Below are positions 10,327-19,694 of a stretch of DNA of 64,000 nucleotides, piece after piece. The stretch spans positions 3,021,501-3,085,500 of the forward strand of contig NZ_CP086136.1 of NCBI RefSeq assembly GCF_017565645.3, read 5' to 3'. Positions within the stretch are counted from its first letter, which is position 1; each line of letters opens with the position of its first letter. Source of the stretch: Bradyrhizobium barranii subsp. barranii. Its GTDB lineage: Bacteria; Pseudomonadota; Alphaproteobacteria; Rhizobiales; Xanthobacteraceae. The notes below the pieces were generated by a model. It made no database searches, was not told the origin of the DNA, and saw only the letters and a list, made by a program, of their open reading frames with translations. The position numbers and the translations under genes are program-made.

Positions 10327-11985
10327 TCAATTCACGCGCAGGATGCGCGTGGGCGGCAGCGGACCGATCGGTCCGTGTGCCCTGAAGAAGGCGAACAGCG
10401 CGTCCGCATCGTAGCCGCCATATTGCTGCGCTGTGCCTTGTTTGGCGGCCGTAAAACCGTCGCCGCCGACGGCGAGGTAATCGTTGACGGTGACGCGGTA
10501 GCCGCTCCCGGGCTCGATCGGCTTGCCGTTGAGCGTCATCTTCTCAAGGCTGATTCGCTCGCCGAACGGTTTCGTCGCATCCCAGGTGTAGCTGAATCCG
10601 TTCGAGACCTGGAGAATCCGCGGGCGCTTCGGATCGAGCCATTGCTGCTCCAGCATGTCCTTGAGCTGGCTGCCCCTGAGCGTCATCGTAACGAGGCGAT
10701 TGCGGAACGGCTGGCTCGCGAACAGTTCGCCGAACGACACCGCGCCGTTCTCCTTCGGAACAATGTCGGTGCGGATGCCGCCGGGATTGGTGAGCGCGAT
10801 GACAGCGCTGCCATCCTTGGCGTCCTTCGTCGCGGCGAGCTGCGCGTCCGCGATGACGTCGCCGAGCGCGCTCTCGCCGGCCTCGTTCGGCACGCGCGAC
10901 AGTGTCTGCGTCACCGATCCGGCCGGGCGATTCGCAATCGGTGCCGACAGCTTGTCATAGGCTTCGATCAACGCGGTCTGTTCGGGATCCTTCGCCAGCG
11001 AGGCATTGGCGACGATGACGTTCTCGGCTTTGGCGCTGACGATGTCGCGGGTTACGGGATCGAGCTTGAGGTCGATCGCGGTGACCAGCGTGCCGTATTT
11101 GTCGCCGCTGGTGACGAGCCGCCCGTCGATGTCGCAGACATAGGCGCGGTGGGTGTGGCCGCTGACGACGACGTCGACGGCGCGGTCGAATTTCTTGACG
11201 ATGTCGACGATCGGCCCCGTAATGGCAGGGCATTCATTGTAGTCGCCCGAGGGCTCGCCACCCTGGTGGATCAACACCACGATCGCCTCGACGCCACGCG
11301 CCTTCAGCTGCGGCACCAGCGCGTTCACCGTCTCGGCCTCGTCGCGGAATTCGAGCCCGGCAATGCCTGAGGGCGAGACGATGCCCGCGGTCTCTTTCAA
11401 GGTCAGGCCGATGAAGGCGACGGGGATGCCCTCGAACTCCCTGATCTCGTAGGGCGGCAGCACGCTCTTGCCGGTCGCGGTCTCGACCGTGGAAGCCGCG
11501 AGATAATGGAATTTGGCGCCCATGAAGGGATGCGGCCCCTGGCAGCCATCGACCGGATGACAACCGCCGTTCTGCATCCGCAAGAGCTCGGTCTTGCCCT
11601 CGTCGAACTCGTGATTGCCGACCGAGGTGATCGCAAGTCCCATCATCGAGAGCGCCTCGACCGAGGGCTCGTCGTGAAACATTGCCGACAGGAACGGGCT
11701 CGCGCCGATCAGGTCGCCGGCGGCAACGAAGATCGTGTTTGTGTGCCCCTCGCGCAGCTGCTTGACCAGCGTCGCCATGTACTCCGCGCCGCCGGCCGCG
11801 ACCGTCACCTTCTTGCTCTTGTCCTCGGGATCCCCGATCCGGATGCCGCCCGGCGGCGGACGCAGATTGCCGTGGAAATCGTTGATCGCGAGAATGCGCA
11901 GCTCGACGGGCGCGGCGGTCTGGGCCGAGGCGGGGAGGGTGGCGAGAGCGAGTGTAAGGACGGTCAGGCGGAGAAAATGTCGCAT
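10327..11985 (-). CDS. periplasmic 5'-nucleotidase / bifunctional metallophosphatase
   Basis: A 552-aa exported enzyme with a Sec signal peptide (hydrophobic LTVLTLALATLPASAQ, predicted cleavage after ASA). The metallophosphatase domain shows NDFHGN, AAGDLIGASP, VGNHEFDEG and VSGHTHRAY, which coordinate two metal ions. The C-terminal 5'-nucleotidase domain carries ALTNPGGIRTDI and the substrate-stacking region near NDYLAVGGDGF. It releases phosphate from nucleotides or UDP-sugars in the periplasm. It stands alone, 135 bp from the HDAC-like gene. Confidence 0.93.
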   Translation of the reverse strand: MRHFLRLTVLTLALATLPASAQTAAPVELRILAINDFHGNLRPPPGGIRIGDPEDKSKKVTVAAGGAEYMATLVKQLREGHTNTIFVAAGDLIGASPFLSAMFHDEPSVEALSMMGLAITSVGNHEFDEGKTELLRMQNGGCHPVDGCQGPHPFMGAKFHYLAASTVETATGKSVLPPYEIREFEGIPVAFIGLTLKETAGIVSPSGIAGLEFRDEAETVNALVPQLKARGVEAIVVLIHQGGEPSGDYNECPAITGPIVDIVKKFDRAVDVVVSGHTHRAYVCDIDGRLVTSGDKYGTLVTAIDLKLDPVTRDIVSAKAENVIVANASLAKDPEQTALIEAYDKLSAPIANRPAGSVTQTLSRVPNEAGESALGDVIADAQLAATKDAKDGSAVIALTNPGGIRTDIVPKENGAVSFGELFASQPFRNRLVTMTLRGSQLKDMLEQQWLDPKRPRILQVSNGFSYTWDATKPFGERISLEKMTLNGKPIEPGSGYRVTVNDYLAVGGDGFTAAKQGTAQQYGGYDADALFAFFRAHGPIGPLPPTRILRVN

Positions 11986-12030
11986 GGAGCCAGATTAGTC
12001 GTTCCGCGCGAAGATTTCACGAAGCTTTCT

Positions 12031-12082
12031 TCCTTCTCCCCTTGCGGGAGAAGGTGGCGCGAAGCGCCGGATGAGGGGTTGT
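12031..12082. repeat. dispersed palindromic repeat of the CTCCCCTTGCGGGAG type
   Basis: The stretch reads CTTCTCCCCTTGCGGGAG, then AAGGTGGCGCGAAGCGCCGG and ATGAGGGG. It holds two small stem-loops (CTCCC/GGGAG and GGCGC/GCGCC). This consensus is widespread between genes in Bradyrhizobium and related genera. It lies between two minus-strand genes, 3' of the enoyl-CoA hydratase gene, and may act as a transcript end or be a miniature mobile repeat. Confidence 0.75.
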
Positions 12083-12128
12083 CTCCGCGAGGTTAGATGT
12101 GAGTTCGAGGAGAGAGGGGAAGACCGCC

Positions 12129-12884
12129 CTACCTCTTCTTCCGGTTTGCAAACGCCTTGAACGCGGCAATCGCCTCGTCCGACTTCAACCGCTCGCCGAA
12201 CAGATGGGCCTCCTGGTCGATGCGGCGGGTGAGCTCCTCGGGCGCGGCGCGCAGCAGCTTGCGCGAGGCCGCGACCGCCTCGGCCGGCAGCCGGCAGATA
12301 TCGCGCGCCACCTTGCGCGCCTCGACCTCGGTATGTCCCGGCGAGACCACGGTGTTGACGAAGCCTGCCGCGTGCGCCTCCGCGGCGGTGAAAGTCCGCC
12401 CCATCACCAGCATCGCGAAGGCGCGCTGGTAGCCCATCGTGTTCGGCATCAGGAGGCTGGCCGCGCCGACCGGAACGAGCCCGAGATGGATATAGGGCGC
12501 GGAGAAGGTCGCGGCGTTCGAGGCGAGCACATAGTCGCAATGAAACAGCATCACGGTGCCCATGCCGATCGAGGCGCCATCGACGGCCGCGATGATCGGC
12601 TTGACGTTGAGGGCGAGCGAATAGAGAAATTTTGCGCCGTCCGACAGCGTCTCGGAATTCGGTTCGGCCTGCAAGAAGTCGTCGATGTCGTCGCCGGCGG
12701 TGAACACGCCGGAGCCGCCGGTGATGATCATGCAGCGGATGTCGGGATTGTTCTGCGCGGTGTCGATCGCGCGGCTCATCTCGCGATACATGTCCTGCGT
12801 GATCGCGTTCTTCTTGCTCGGGCGGCGCAGGGTGATGACGCGCGTTCCGCGCTCTTCGGTGACGACGATATTGCCATTCGGCAT
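12129..12884 (-). CDS. enoyl-CoA hydratase/isomerase family protein
   Basis: A 251-aa crotonase-fold protein. The first oxyanion-hole segment is ITGGSGVFTAGDDIDDFL, the second is VDGASIGMGTVMLFHCDYVLASNAATF, and the tail AFKAFANRKKR is typical. The expected catalytic Glu positions are not clearly both present, so isomerase or other crotonase chemistry is possible. Start at ATG 12884 (MPNGNIVVTEERG) because the preceding 16 codons look non-coding. Likely role in fatty acid or aromatic acid beta-oxidation. Confidence 0.9.
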   Translation of the reverse strand: MPNGNIVVTEERGTRVITLRRPSKKNAITQDMYREMSRAIDTAQNNPDIRCMIITGGSGVFTAGDDIDDFLQAEPNSETLSDGAKFLYSLALNVKPIIAAVDGASIGMGTVMLFHCDYVLASNAATFSAPYIHLGLVPVGAASLLMPNTMGYQRAFAMLVMGRTFTAAEAHAAGFVNTVVSPGHTEVEARKVARDICRLPAEAVAASRKLLRAAPEELTRRIDQEAHLFGERLKSDEAIAAFKAFANRKKR

Positions 12885-13085
12885 GAGAGCCCCCTGCGGT
12901 CGCCGCGACGCTTGCCTTGGCGAGTCTCGCAAGCCTCAGCCTACATCATCTTGCAGGCGTGCCAATCCGCCCGCTCGACCTTTTCGAGAACGTCCCCGTG
13001 AGTCCGCCACATGGCGCGCTGTCGTTTTCCTGATCGGGAACCGCACCGCACCGGATCATGCCGGTTGTATTGCTTCGCACATGCA

Positions 13086-13113
13086 GTTGCGCATTGCAAC
13101 AAATGGCTACAAT
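13086..13113 (+). promoter_or_regulatory. candidate operator/promoter ahead of MFS gene
   Basis: GTTGC-GCATT-GCAAC is a perfect 5-bp inverted repeat at 13086-13100 with LysR-box-like T-N11-A geometry. It is followed by a TACAAT -10-like hexamer at 13108-13113, 74 bp before the MFS start. It lies in the 302-bp divergent gap between the enoyl-CoA hydratase and the MFS gene. Assignment is by eye only. Confidence 0.35.
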
Positions 13114-13186
13114 CTTTCATTTGAAAAGCCGGGGGTTGTAGGGCACGATTGCCCAATGCCGGTTCCTTTGGCCGATTGTTCGTTTG

Positions 13187-14422
13187 ATGATTGCCGCAAC
13201 GGGCGTTGACGAATCCTCGCTGCGTTATCGCGGCTGGCGCGTCGTGCTGGCCTGTTTCCTGATGGCCTTCTTCATGTTCGGCTTCGGCCTCTATGGCCAG
13301 GGCGTCTATCTCGCCGAGCTCCAGCGCGCCCATGGCTGGCCGGGCACGCTGGTCTCCGCGGCGAGCACCTTCTCGTTTCTCCTCACCTCCGTGCTCGTCA
13401 TCTTCACCGACGATCTGCTCGCCCGCATCGGGCTGCGCGCGCTGATCCTGAGCGGCCTGTCGGCGCTCGGCGCGTCGACCGTGCTGCTGGCGCTGATGCA
13501 GACGACCTGGCAGCTTTATCTCGCCTATGCGCTGATGTCGGTCGGCTGGACCGGCATGGGCACCGTGGTGATCGCCACCGTGCTGAACGCCTGGTTCGAA
13601 CGGCGCCGCGGGCTCGCGCTCAGCCTCGCCTTCAACGGCGCGACCTGCGGCGGCATCGTCCTCGTTCCGCTGTTGTTGTCGCTGACCGGCAGCATCGGCT
13701 TCCAGTCCGCCATGCTTGCCGCCACGATGGCGATGGTGGTGCTGGTGCTGCCGGTGGTCGTCATTTTCATCGGCTGGCCGACGCAGATGTCGCCGGCATC
13801 GGGCGGCCGTTCGTCCGCCGGCATGGCCGCGCCGGCCCATTCCCGCAAGACGCTGCTCGCCAACGCGGCGTTCTGGACCATGGTGCTGCCGATCGCGATC
13901 GCGCTGCTGGCGCAGATGGGATTCATCATCCACCAGGTGACGTTCCTCGAGCCGCTGATCGGGCGTTATGCCGCAGGCCTTGCGGTCACCATCATGGCGG
14001 CGATGGCGGTGGTCGGCCGCCTGTCGCTCGGCCTGTTCGTCGACCGGCTCGATCCGCGGCTCGCCTGCGCGGCGTCGATGACGGGCCAGGCGGCGGCGCT
14101 GTTCGTGCTTCTCCAAAGCACGAACCCGACCGTGCTGCTCGTCTGCTGCGCCGTCTACGGCTTCTCGATCGGCAACATGATCACGTTCCCGCCCTTGATC
14201 ATCCAGCGCGAGATCGGTGCTGCCGCCTTTGCCGCCGCAATGGGATTGGGCACGTCGATCAGCGGCGTCGTCAGCGCCTTCGGCCCCGGCATCATCGGCC
14301 TCGTGCGGAGCTTCACCGGCAACTACACGATCGCGTTTGCGATATGTGTGATGCTGGATCTCGTGGCGGCGGGAATCGTGCTGTGGCGGCCGGGGAGAAG
14401 GGCGAAGCTCGCAGCTTCATAG
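13187..14422 (+). CDS. MFS transporter
   Basis: A 411-aa inner-membrane protein with about 12 hydrophobic segments, the first at VLACFLMAFFMFGFGLYGQG and later ones at IAIALLAQMGFIIHQVTF and AVTIMAAMAVVGRLSLGLF. The loop DRLDPRLACA resembles the cytoplasmic MFS motif between helices 8 and 9. An in-frame TTG lies one codon upstream of the ATG. It is convergent with the acyl-CoA dehydrogenase gene (6-bp gap). Substrate unknown; small organic acids are common for relatives. Confidence 0.88.
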   Translation: MIAATGVDESSLRYRGWRVVLACFLMAFFMFGFGLYGQGVYLAELQRAHGWPGTLVSAASTFSFLLTSVLVIFTDDLLARIGLRALILSGLSALGASTVLLALMQTTWQLYLAYALMSVGWTGMGTVVIATVLNAWFERRRGLALSLAFNGATCGGIVLVPLLLSLTGSIGFQSAMLAATMAMVVLVLPVVVIFIGWPTQMSPASGGRSSAGMAAPAHSRKTLLANAAFWTMVLPIAIALLAQMGFIIHQVTFLEPLIGRYAAGLAVTIMAAMAVVGRLSLGLFVDRLDPRLACAASMTGQAAALFVLLQSTNPTVLLVCCAVYGFSIGNMITFPPLIIQREIGAAAFAAAMGLGTSISGVVSAFGPGIIGLVRSFTGNYTIAFAICVMLDLVAAGIVLWRPGRRAKLAAS

Positions 14423-14428
14423 CCACCC

Positions 14429-16207
14429 TTACCCCAGCAACACCGCATCCGCCGCCGCGACCGACTCCGCGCTCTCCGTCACCGTGCGCTCGAGCGCGCC
14501 GGCCTGCACCGTGATGTTCTCGGCGAAGAAGCGCGCGAGCGAGACGTAGCGCGCGGCGTCGGTGTTGCCGTCGGACTTGGCGGCGAGCGCCTCGGAGGCC
14601 AGCATGCAGCCGCCGAGCGTCGAGCCGAACTGCTGGAGATACGGCGTCGCGCCGGCGAGCGCCTCGTTCGGCGCGGAGGTCACGCGCTCCAGCAGCCACT
14701 TGCTGGTGCGCGTCAGCGCCTCCAGCGCTTCGCGCAGCTTGGTACCTGTGGTGCCGAAAGCGGGATCGTTGGAGGCTTCGACCTGCTTCACGGTTGCCGA
14801 GAGCTCGTCGAGCAGCGCCCACACCGCAGCGCCGCCATTGGCCGCGAGCTTGCGGGTGACGAGATCGATCGCCTGAATGCCGTTGGTGCCCTCGTAGATC
14901 GCGGTGATGCGCGCATCGCGATAGTGCTGCGCGGCGCCGGTCTCCTCGATGAAGCCCATGCCGCCGTGCACCTGCACGCCGAGATAGGCGACCTCGTTGC
15001 CGATATCGGTGGAATAGCCCTTGGCCATCGGCGTCAGCAGCGCCGCGCGCGCGGCGGCGTCCGCGCGGACCTTCGGATCCTTGGCGCGCGTGGAGACGTC
15101 GATCGCGACCGCGGTCGCATAGCAGATGGTGCGTGCGGCCGCGGTCTGCGCCCGCATCCGCATCAGCATGCGCTTGACGTCGGGATGCACGAAGATCGCG
15201 TCCGAACCGTCGCCCGTCTTGCCGATGGCGCGGCCCTGCTTGCGCTCCTGCGCATAGGCCAGCGCCTGCTGGTAGGCGCGATCGGCGACGCCGACGCCCT
15301 CCAGCCCGACGCCGAGGCGGGCCTGGTTCATCATCGTGAACATGCAGCGCATGCCCTGGTTCTCTTCGCCGACGAGGAAGCCGATCGCGCCGCCATGATC
15401 GCCCATGGTCATGGTACAGGTCGGGGAAGCATGCATGCCGAGCTTGTGCTCGACGCCCGACGCATAGATGTCATTGCGCGCGCCGAGCGAGCCGTCGGCA
15501 TTGACCATGAACTTCGGCACGAGGAACAGCGAGATCCCCTTGGTGCCGGCGGGCGCATCGGGCAGGCGCGCCAGCACGAAATGCACGATATTGTCGGTCA
15601 TGTCGTGCTCGCCATAGGTGATGAATATCTTCGTCCCCTTGATGCGATAGGTGCCGTCGGCCTGCCGCTCGGCGCGGGTACGCAGCGCGCCGACGTCGGA
15701 GCCGGCCTGCGACTCGGTCAGCTGCATCGTGCCGGTCCATTCGCCGGAGACGAGCTTTTCCAGATAGATCTTTTTCAGCTCGTCGCTGCCATGCGCATCC
15801 AGCGCCTCCATTGCTGACGCCGTGAGCAGCGGGCAGAGGCCGAAGGCGACGTTGGAGGCGCTCCAGATCTCGGTACAGGCGGCGTTGATCGCGATCGGCA
15901 GGCCCTGGCCGCCGAAATCCTCGGGGCCGGAGACCGCGTTCCAGCCGCCCTCGGTCCAGCGCTTGTAGGCGTCCGGCCAGCCCGGCGCAGTCGTGACCTT
16001 GCCATCGCTGAGCTTGATGCCGTGCTCGTCGCCGACCTGGTTGAGCGGCGCCAGCACGTCGGTTGCGAACTTGCCGGCTTCCTCCAGCACGGCGCTCACG
16101 ATGTCGCCGTCGAAATCGCCGTAATGGCCGGCCTCCACGGCAGCCTTGAGGCCGGCGCCATGGTTGAGCGACAGCAGCATGTCTGAGATCGGCGCGCGGT
16201 AGGTCAT
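14429..16207 (-). CDS. acyl-CoA dehydrogenase (long form, DmdC/FadE-like)
   Basis: A 592-aa FAD-dependent dehydrogenase. The N-terminal helical domain, the FAD-binding MQLTESQAGSDVGALRTRA and IKGTKIFITYGEHD segments, and the C-terminal IYEGTNGIQAIDLVTRK motif containing the expected catalytic Glu are all present. An extra C-terminal domain of about 120 aa gives the length usual for 3-methylmercaptopropionyl-CoA or medium/long-chain acyl-CoA dehydrogenases of this subfamily. It introduces a trans double bond between C2 and C3 of acyl-CoA. The exact chain specificity is open. Confidence 0.93.
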   Translation of the reverse strand: MTYRAPISDMLLSLNHGAGLKAAVEAGHYGDFDGDIVSAVLEEAGKFATDVLAPLNQVGDEHGIKLSDGKVTTAPGWPDAYKRWTEGGWNAVSGPEDFGGQGLPIAINAACTEIWSASNVAFGLCPLLTASAMEALDAHGSDELKKIYLEKLVSGEWTGTMQLTESQAGSDVGALRTRAERQADGTYRIKGTKIFITYGEHDMTDNIVHFVLARLPDAPAGTKGISLFLVPKFMVNADGSLGARNDIYASGVEHKLGMHASPTCTMTMGDHGGAIGFLVGEENQGMRCMFTMMNQARLGVGLEGVGVADRAYQQALAYAQERKQGRAIGKTGDGSDAIFVHPDVKRMLMRMRAQTAAARTICYATAVAIDVSTRAKDPKVRADAAARAALLTPMAKGYSTDIGNEVAYLGVQVHGGMGFIEETGAAQHYRDARITAIYEGTNGIQAIDLVTRKLAANGGAAVWALLDELSATVKQVEASNDPAFGTTGTKLREALEALTRTSKWLLERVTSAPNEALAGATPYLQQFGSTLGGCMLASEALAAKSDGNTDAARYVSLARFFAENITVQAGALERTVTESAESVAAADAVLLG

Positions 16208-16476
16208 GGCTCACTCCCGTGGACAGGTATTGGCGCCGTATTCCCATGAAACGGGGGAGGTCTCAACTGCCCGAACGCCGGGACTGCGCCGGCCCGGAAC
16301 GGCGCCGCCGCCGGGCCTATAATAAAGGGTGGCACGGCCAGCGCCGGCCCCGGTCCTGGACCTCAGGTATTTTGCCCCTCCAGGCGGTTGAAATGCCGCG
16401 CCGCTCCCTATAGACCGGCTGCGACCAGCGGGAATCTGCGGTAGCCGGTTCTTCCGCCCGTTCCCTGGTCGCCTGT

Positions 16477-16551
16477 TGGGGCGTAGCCAAGCGGTAAGGC
16501 AGCGGATTTTGATTCCGCCATTCGGAGGTTCGATCCCTCCCGCCCCAGCCA
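16477..16551 (+). tRNA. tRNA-Gln(UUG)
   Basis: A full cloverleaf is visible: acceptor TGGGGCG pairs with CGCCCCA, D-arm GCC...GGC, anticodon stem GCGGA/TCCGC with loop TTTTGAT (anticodon TTG), and T-arm GGAGG-TTCGATC-CCTCC. The CCA end is encoded (16549-16551). It reads CAA. The sequence changes character immediately downstream, where the IS-rich region begins, so the tRNA could be an integration site, but no repeat of its 3' end was recognised elsewhere in the window. Confidence 0.97.
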
Positions 16552-16805
16552 GCCATTCCAGCGTTCCGCCAGGCTTCCCAAGAGACCGGAGAATGGGCCG
16601 GAAATCCCGGCTTTTCGAGCATTCAACTTTGTCTCCACGCTTCCGGATCCCCAATCCCCCGAGCAAAATTGCCGAAAGTCTCCGGCCCTGTCCGCAGAAA
16701 TTCCCGTTTTGCAGAGATTATCGACGGAGACCGGTTCGATCACGACTGCCGCCCTGAAGCTATTAGCGTGGCACAGTCGCTCGATAAGTCAGTCGCGCAT
16801 GGGCC

Positions 16806-16837
16806 ACTGATAAGGTTTTGAGAGAAAGCTTATCAGT
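16806..16837. terminator. hairpin ACTGATAAG/CTTATCAGT after chimeric ORF
   Basis: A perfect 9-bp inverted repeat (16806-16814 and 16829-16837) with a 14-nt loop lies directly after the stop of the minus-strand ORF at 16839. No T-run follows on the minus strand, so rho-independent termination is uncertain; it may instead be a mobile-element end. The surrounding 16552-16838 gap contains no recognised gene. Confidence 0.35.
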
Positions 16838-16838
16838 C

Positions 16839-17762
16839 TTAGGCGGCCTTTCCCTCTAACATAGGTGGTTCATCGATTGCCTCGATCTCCGGCATCGCTT
16901 GCCCCATGATACCGTGAAGATCGCCAACCATGCCAACCGTCGATTCGATCATGGTGCTGACCTGGGCCTCCCGCTTGGCCCAGGCCTTCGCCATGAACTT
17001 GCGTTCTTTATCGATATCCTCCCGCATGTCTTTGAAGCGCTCGACGATGGCTTCGATTCGCTGCTTGAACCGCGAACCAGTCAGATATTGATAGACTTGA
17101 TCAGCCTTGGACTGCTGACCGGCCTGCGTTGTGCGTGCGCTGGCGACCTCTAAAAGGCCCTGGCGTAGAGTAAGAGCGACCGGCACGGCACATCGCGGAT
17201 GGATGGACAAAAGTGGCGAGATCACGCCGAGGAGTTGATGATCCTCGCCCAACAGATCGCTGACCTGGTTGCGGAACTGTTTGCCGATCGCGCGCGGGAA
17301 CAGTAACCCATATTCCTTGATCAGGCTGCGGACTTGATTCTCGATATCCCGGCGAATGGTCACAAGCCGGGATCGCGCGACGAGTATCGCGCGGACTTTC
17401 TGACTTTCCTCGCTCTTTACTTTGACTTCTCGATACCAACCGACGCGCACCAGTTCGGCCAGGCCTCTAGCGTCATTCGGATCGCTCTTGTTCATGCGCA
17501 CTGACAAAGCCGCGTGCGCATGACGAGCGTCTATGCAGACCACCGGAAGATCGACCCTACGAAGTTCATGCCATAGCCAGCTTGCCATTGCCCCGGTCTC
17601 AAACCCGATGCGCGCCGCATGCGGGGCTCGCTCGCGAAGCAGCGCGTTGAGCGCCCCCGGATCGGACTTGACCTTTCCCTCAAATAAGGATTGTCCAGCT
17701 TCGTTGACCACGCACACCGAGGTCTCCTTTTGCGACACGTCAAGCCCAACATATTGCATCAT
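16839..17762 (-). pseudogene. chimeric ORF: IS110 transposase N-terminus fused to DUF2130 C-terminus
   Basis: The first 215 or so residues are an IS110-family transposase: DEDD catalytic domain [38 protein letters not shown]. The usual C-terminal transposase_20 helix-hairpin domain is missing. The last 85 or so residues (from [19 protein letters not shown] to [12 protein letters not shown], about 17095 down to 16842) resemble the C-terminus of DUF2130 proteins. The frame stays open across the junction. Start at ATG 17762 or 17759 after GAGGGGTT. It is unlikely to be an active transposase; whether the fusion is expressed is unknown. Confidence 0.75.
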
Positions 17763-18103
17763 AACCCCTCCCTCGCCTCGAGGGCCGACCGCAATTACGT
17801 CATCGTGTGGGGTCCGGACGCCGGTCGGCGTCCCAAGTGCTTGATTGACTTCGCGCATGCGGGGTCAATGTTCGGCGTCGATTCACAATCGTAAGTGCAG
17901 TAGGCCACGGCAAGCACGGCTTGCAGGTTCGTTGTCCGCGCTTTCGGCAGGAGCTTGAGCAATTCGGGTTTGATAAAGCCGAGCGGCCGAGCGCAGCCGT
18001 GGGCACGAAAACCCAAGGGAGCACGGGCCATTCCTTATGAGCAACGTGTCTTCCGTCAGCGTCGAGCCTTGCAACCGCTTTACGAGCGCGCGCGGTTTCG
18101 TCG
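17763..18103. other. gap between IS110 remnant and IS3 element
   Basis: About 340 bp without a recognisable gene. The first 100 bp are probably the 5' non-coding end of the IS110 remnant. The rest has only short, family-less open frames on both strands. No promoter or RNA is evident. Confidence 0.4.
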
Positions 18104-18194
18104 CGCAGAGCTGGCCCCGCAAATTCGGACAGTAGCTTGAGTGGATTTTCTGCCTGACAGCGGCGAGGATTCTTGCTGCGAATCAGGAGCGAAG

Positions 18195-18496
18195 ATGACG
18201 AAGAAGAGCCGCCGGACGCATTCTCCGGCATTCAAGGCGAAGGTTGCTTTGGCTGCGGTCAAAGGCGACAAGACACTGGCGGAGCTGGCGCGTTTGATGT
18301 TCATCCGAACCAGATCACGATCTGGAAAAACCAGCTCCTGGAAGGCGCCGCCGGCGTGTTTGGGCATGACAAGACATCGGCCGAGACGCCGGTCGATTTG
18401 AAGGCGTTACATGCCAAGATCGGCGAGCTGGCGTTGGAAAACGATTTTTTGTCCGGCGCGCTCACCAAGGCGGGCCTGCTGAGCGCAAAGCGATGA
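18195..18496 (+). pseudogene. IS3-family OrfA, frameshifted (copy 1)
   Basis: Begins MTKKSRRTHSPAFKAKVALA, the DNA-binding helix-turn-helix half of an IS3 transposase. Compared with copy 2, four bases are missing near 18291 (GCGCGTTTG here against GCGCAACTGTTTG), which breaks the frame after LAELA. The rest of the family sequence (FDVHPNQITIWKNQLLEG to LSAKR) is present in another frame to 18496. The orfB start overlaps this stop (ATGA). Confidence 0.88.
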
Positions 18497-19320
18497 TCGA
18501 CCGCGATCATGATCTTTCTATCGTGCGCCAGGCGAAGGTCCTGAAGCTGGCTCGCAGCACGGTCTACTATGAACCTCGGCCAGTTTCGGCCGAGGACCTT
18601 GCCTTGATGCGTCGGCTCGATGAGCTGCATCTCGATTATCCCTTCGCGGGAGCGCGTATGCTGCGATCGTTGCTGCGGCGGGAGGGCGTATACGCCGGTC
18701 GCCGCCACATCGCGACGCTGATGAAGCGCATGGGGATCGAGGCGGTCTATCGTCGCCCGAACACGAGCAAGCCGGCTCCGGGTCACAAGATCTACCCGTA
18801 CCTGTTGCGCGGATTGAAGATCGAGCGGCCCGACCATGCGTGGGCAATGGACATCACCTACATTCCGATGCGGCGTGGCTTCGTCTATCTCGCGGCGGTC
18901 GTCGATGTGTTCAGCCGACGGGTCCTGGCCCATCGCGTCTCGATCACAATGGAGGCGGCCTTCTGCGTCGAAGCGGTCCAGGAGGCGTTGGCGAAGCACG
19001 GCAGGCCCGAGATTTTCAACACGGATCAGGGCAGCCAGTTCACCAGCCTCGAGTTCACCGATGTGCTGCTGGACGCGAAGATCGCCATCAGCATGGACGG
19101 CAAGGGCGCCTGGCGCGACAACGTGTTTGTCGAGCGGCTCTGGCGCACGGTCAAATACGAAGAAGTATATCTCCGCGCCTACGACAGCGTGTCCGAGGCG
19201 CGAGCGTCAATTGCCAAGTATCTGGCCTTCTACAATCAGGGACGCCCTCACTCGAGCCTTGACGGGCGCACGCCCGACGAGGCTTACTTCGGCACGCAAG
19301 CTATGGTGATGGCCGCATGA
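18493..19320 (+). CDS. IS3-family transposase OrfB (integrase catalytic domain)
   Basis: A 275-aa intact catalytic half with an HTH_21-type N-terminus and an rve domain. The DDE residues sit in WAMDITYIPM, FNTDQGSQFTS and DNVFVERLWRTVKYEEVY; the C-terminus NQGRPHSSLDGRTPDEAYF is typical. In IS3 elements the active enzyme is an OrfAB fusion made by -1 frameshifting, so with orfA damaged this copy probably cannot move alone. Confidence 0.95.
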   Translation: MIDRDHDLSIVRQAKVLKLARSTVYYEPRPVSAEDLALMRRLDELHLDYPFAGARMLRSLLRREGVYAGRRHIATLMKRMGIEAVYRRPNTSKPAPGHKIYPYLLRGLKIERPDHAWAMDITYIPMRRGFVYLAAVVDVFSRRVLAHRVSITMEAAFCVEAVQEALAKHGRPEIFNTDQGSQFTSLEFTDVLLDAKIAISMDGKGAWRDNVFVERLWRTVKYEEVYLRAYDSVSEARASIAKYLAFYNQGRPHSSLDGRTPDEAYFGTQAMVMAA

Positions 19321-19329
19321 CCGTCGCCG

Positions 19330-19386
19330 ACGGTTTTGTCGTCGCTCTGGTCGGGCTACGCCCTCCCGACGCAACGACAAAACCGT
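19330..19386. terminator. 13-bp perfect inverted repeat inside IS3 element
   Basis: ACGGTTTTGTCGT (19330-19342) pairs with ACGACAAAACCGT (19374-19386), 10 bp after the orfB stop. The same hairpin is present in copy 2 near 44333-44389. It may terminate or insulate element transcription. Confidence 0.5.
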
Positions 19387-19694
19387 AAAGCCCCGCGTTC
19401 AGCATAACCCGGCAGGAATCCACTTAAATCCAGCGGGGCGCTGTCCAAACAACCGGGGCCAGCTCTCGCCCTGAGTAGAAAATGGCTGTTGCAAACGCCT
19501 AGGTTGTATGCAACCGTAGGCTTGGGCCTCAGAAACCCGAGATAGCATCAGTGGCCATCAATCGGCCAGCGTATAACAGCCCCGTTCGGTGGGACGGTGC
19601 GCCCATGTCGAAGGGGCACCCCAAAAGCACATTGGCCGTTCAGGATTACGGTTTCTGACCCCCGCGCGCACTGACAGTTCAGGGGCCGGTCATC

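Larger units (their letters stand above)
18107..19466 (+). mobile_element. IS3-family insertion sequence, copy 1 (1360 bp)
   Basis: Ends are defined by imperfect terminal inverted repeats: left AGAGCTGGCCCCGCAAATTC, right the complement AGAGCTGGCCCCGGTTGTTT. Flanking CGC at 18104-18106 and 19467-19469 is a 3-bp target duplication. It carries orfA (frameshifted) and orfB (intact). A second copy with the same ends lies at 43108-44469 in the same orientation, with a different 3-bp duplication, so both inserted independently. Confidence 0.93.

Noticed and set aside
13184..14116. Long minus-strand open frame opposite the MFS gene
   Set aside because: Its His/Arg/Gln/Glu-rich translation is the usual antisense shadow in high-GC DNA; the plus-strand frame has clear MFS helices.
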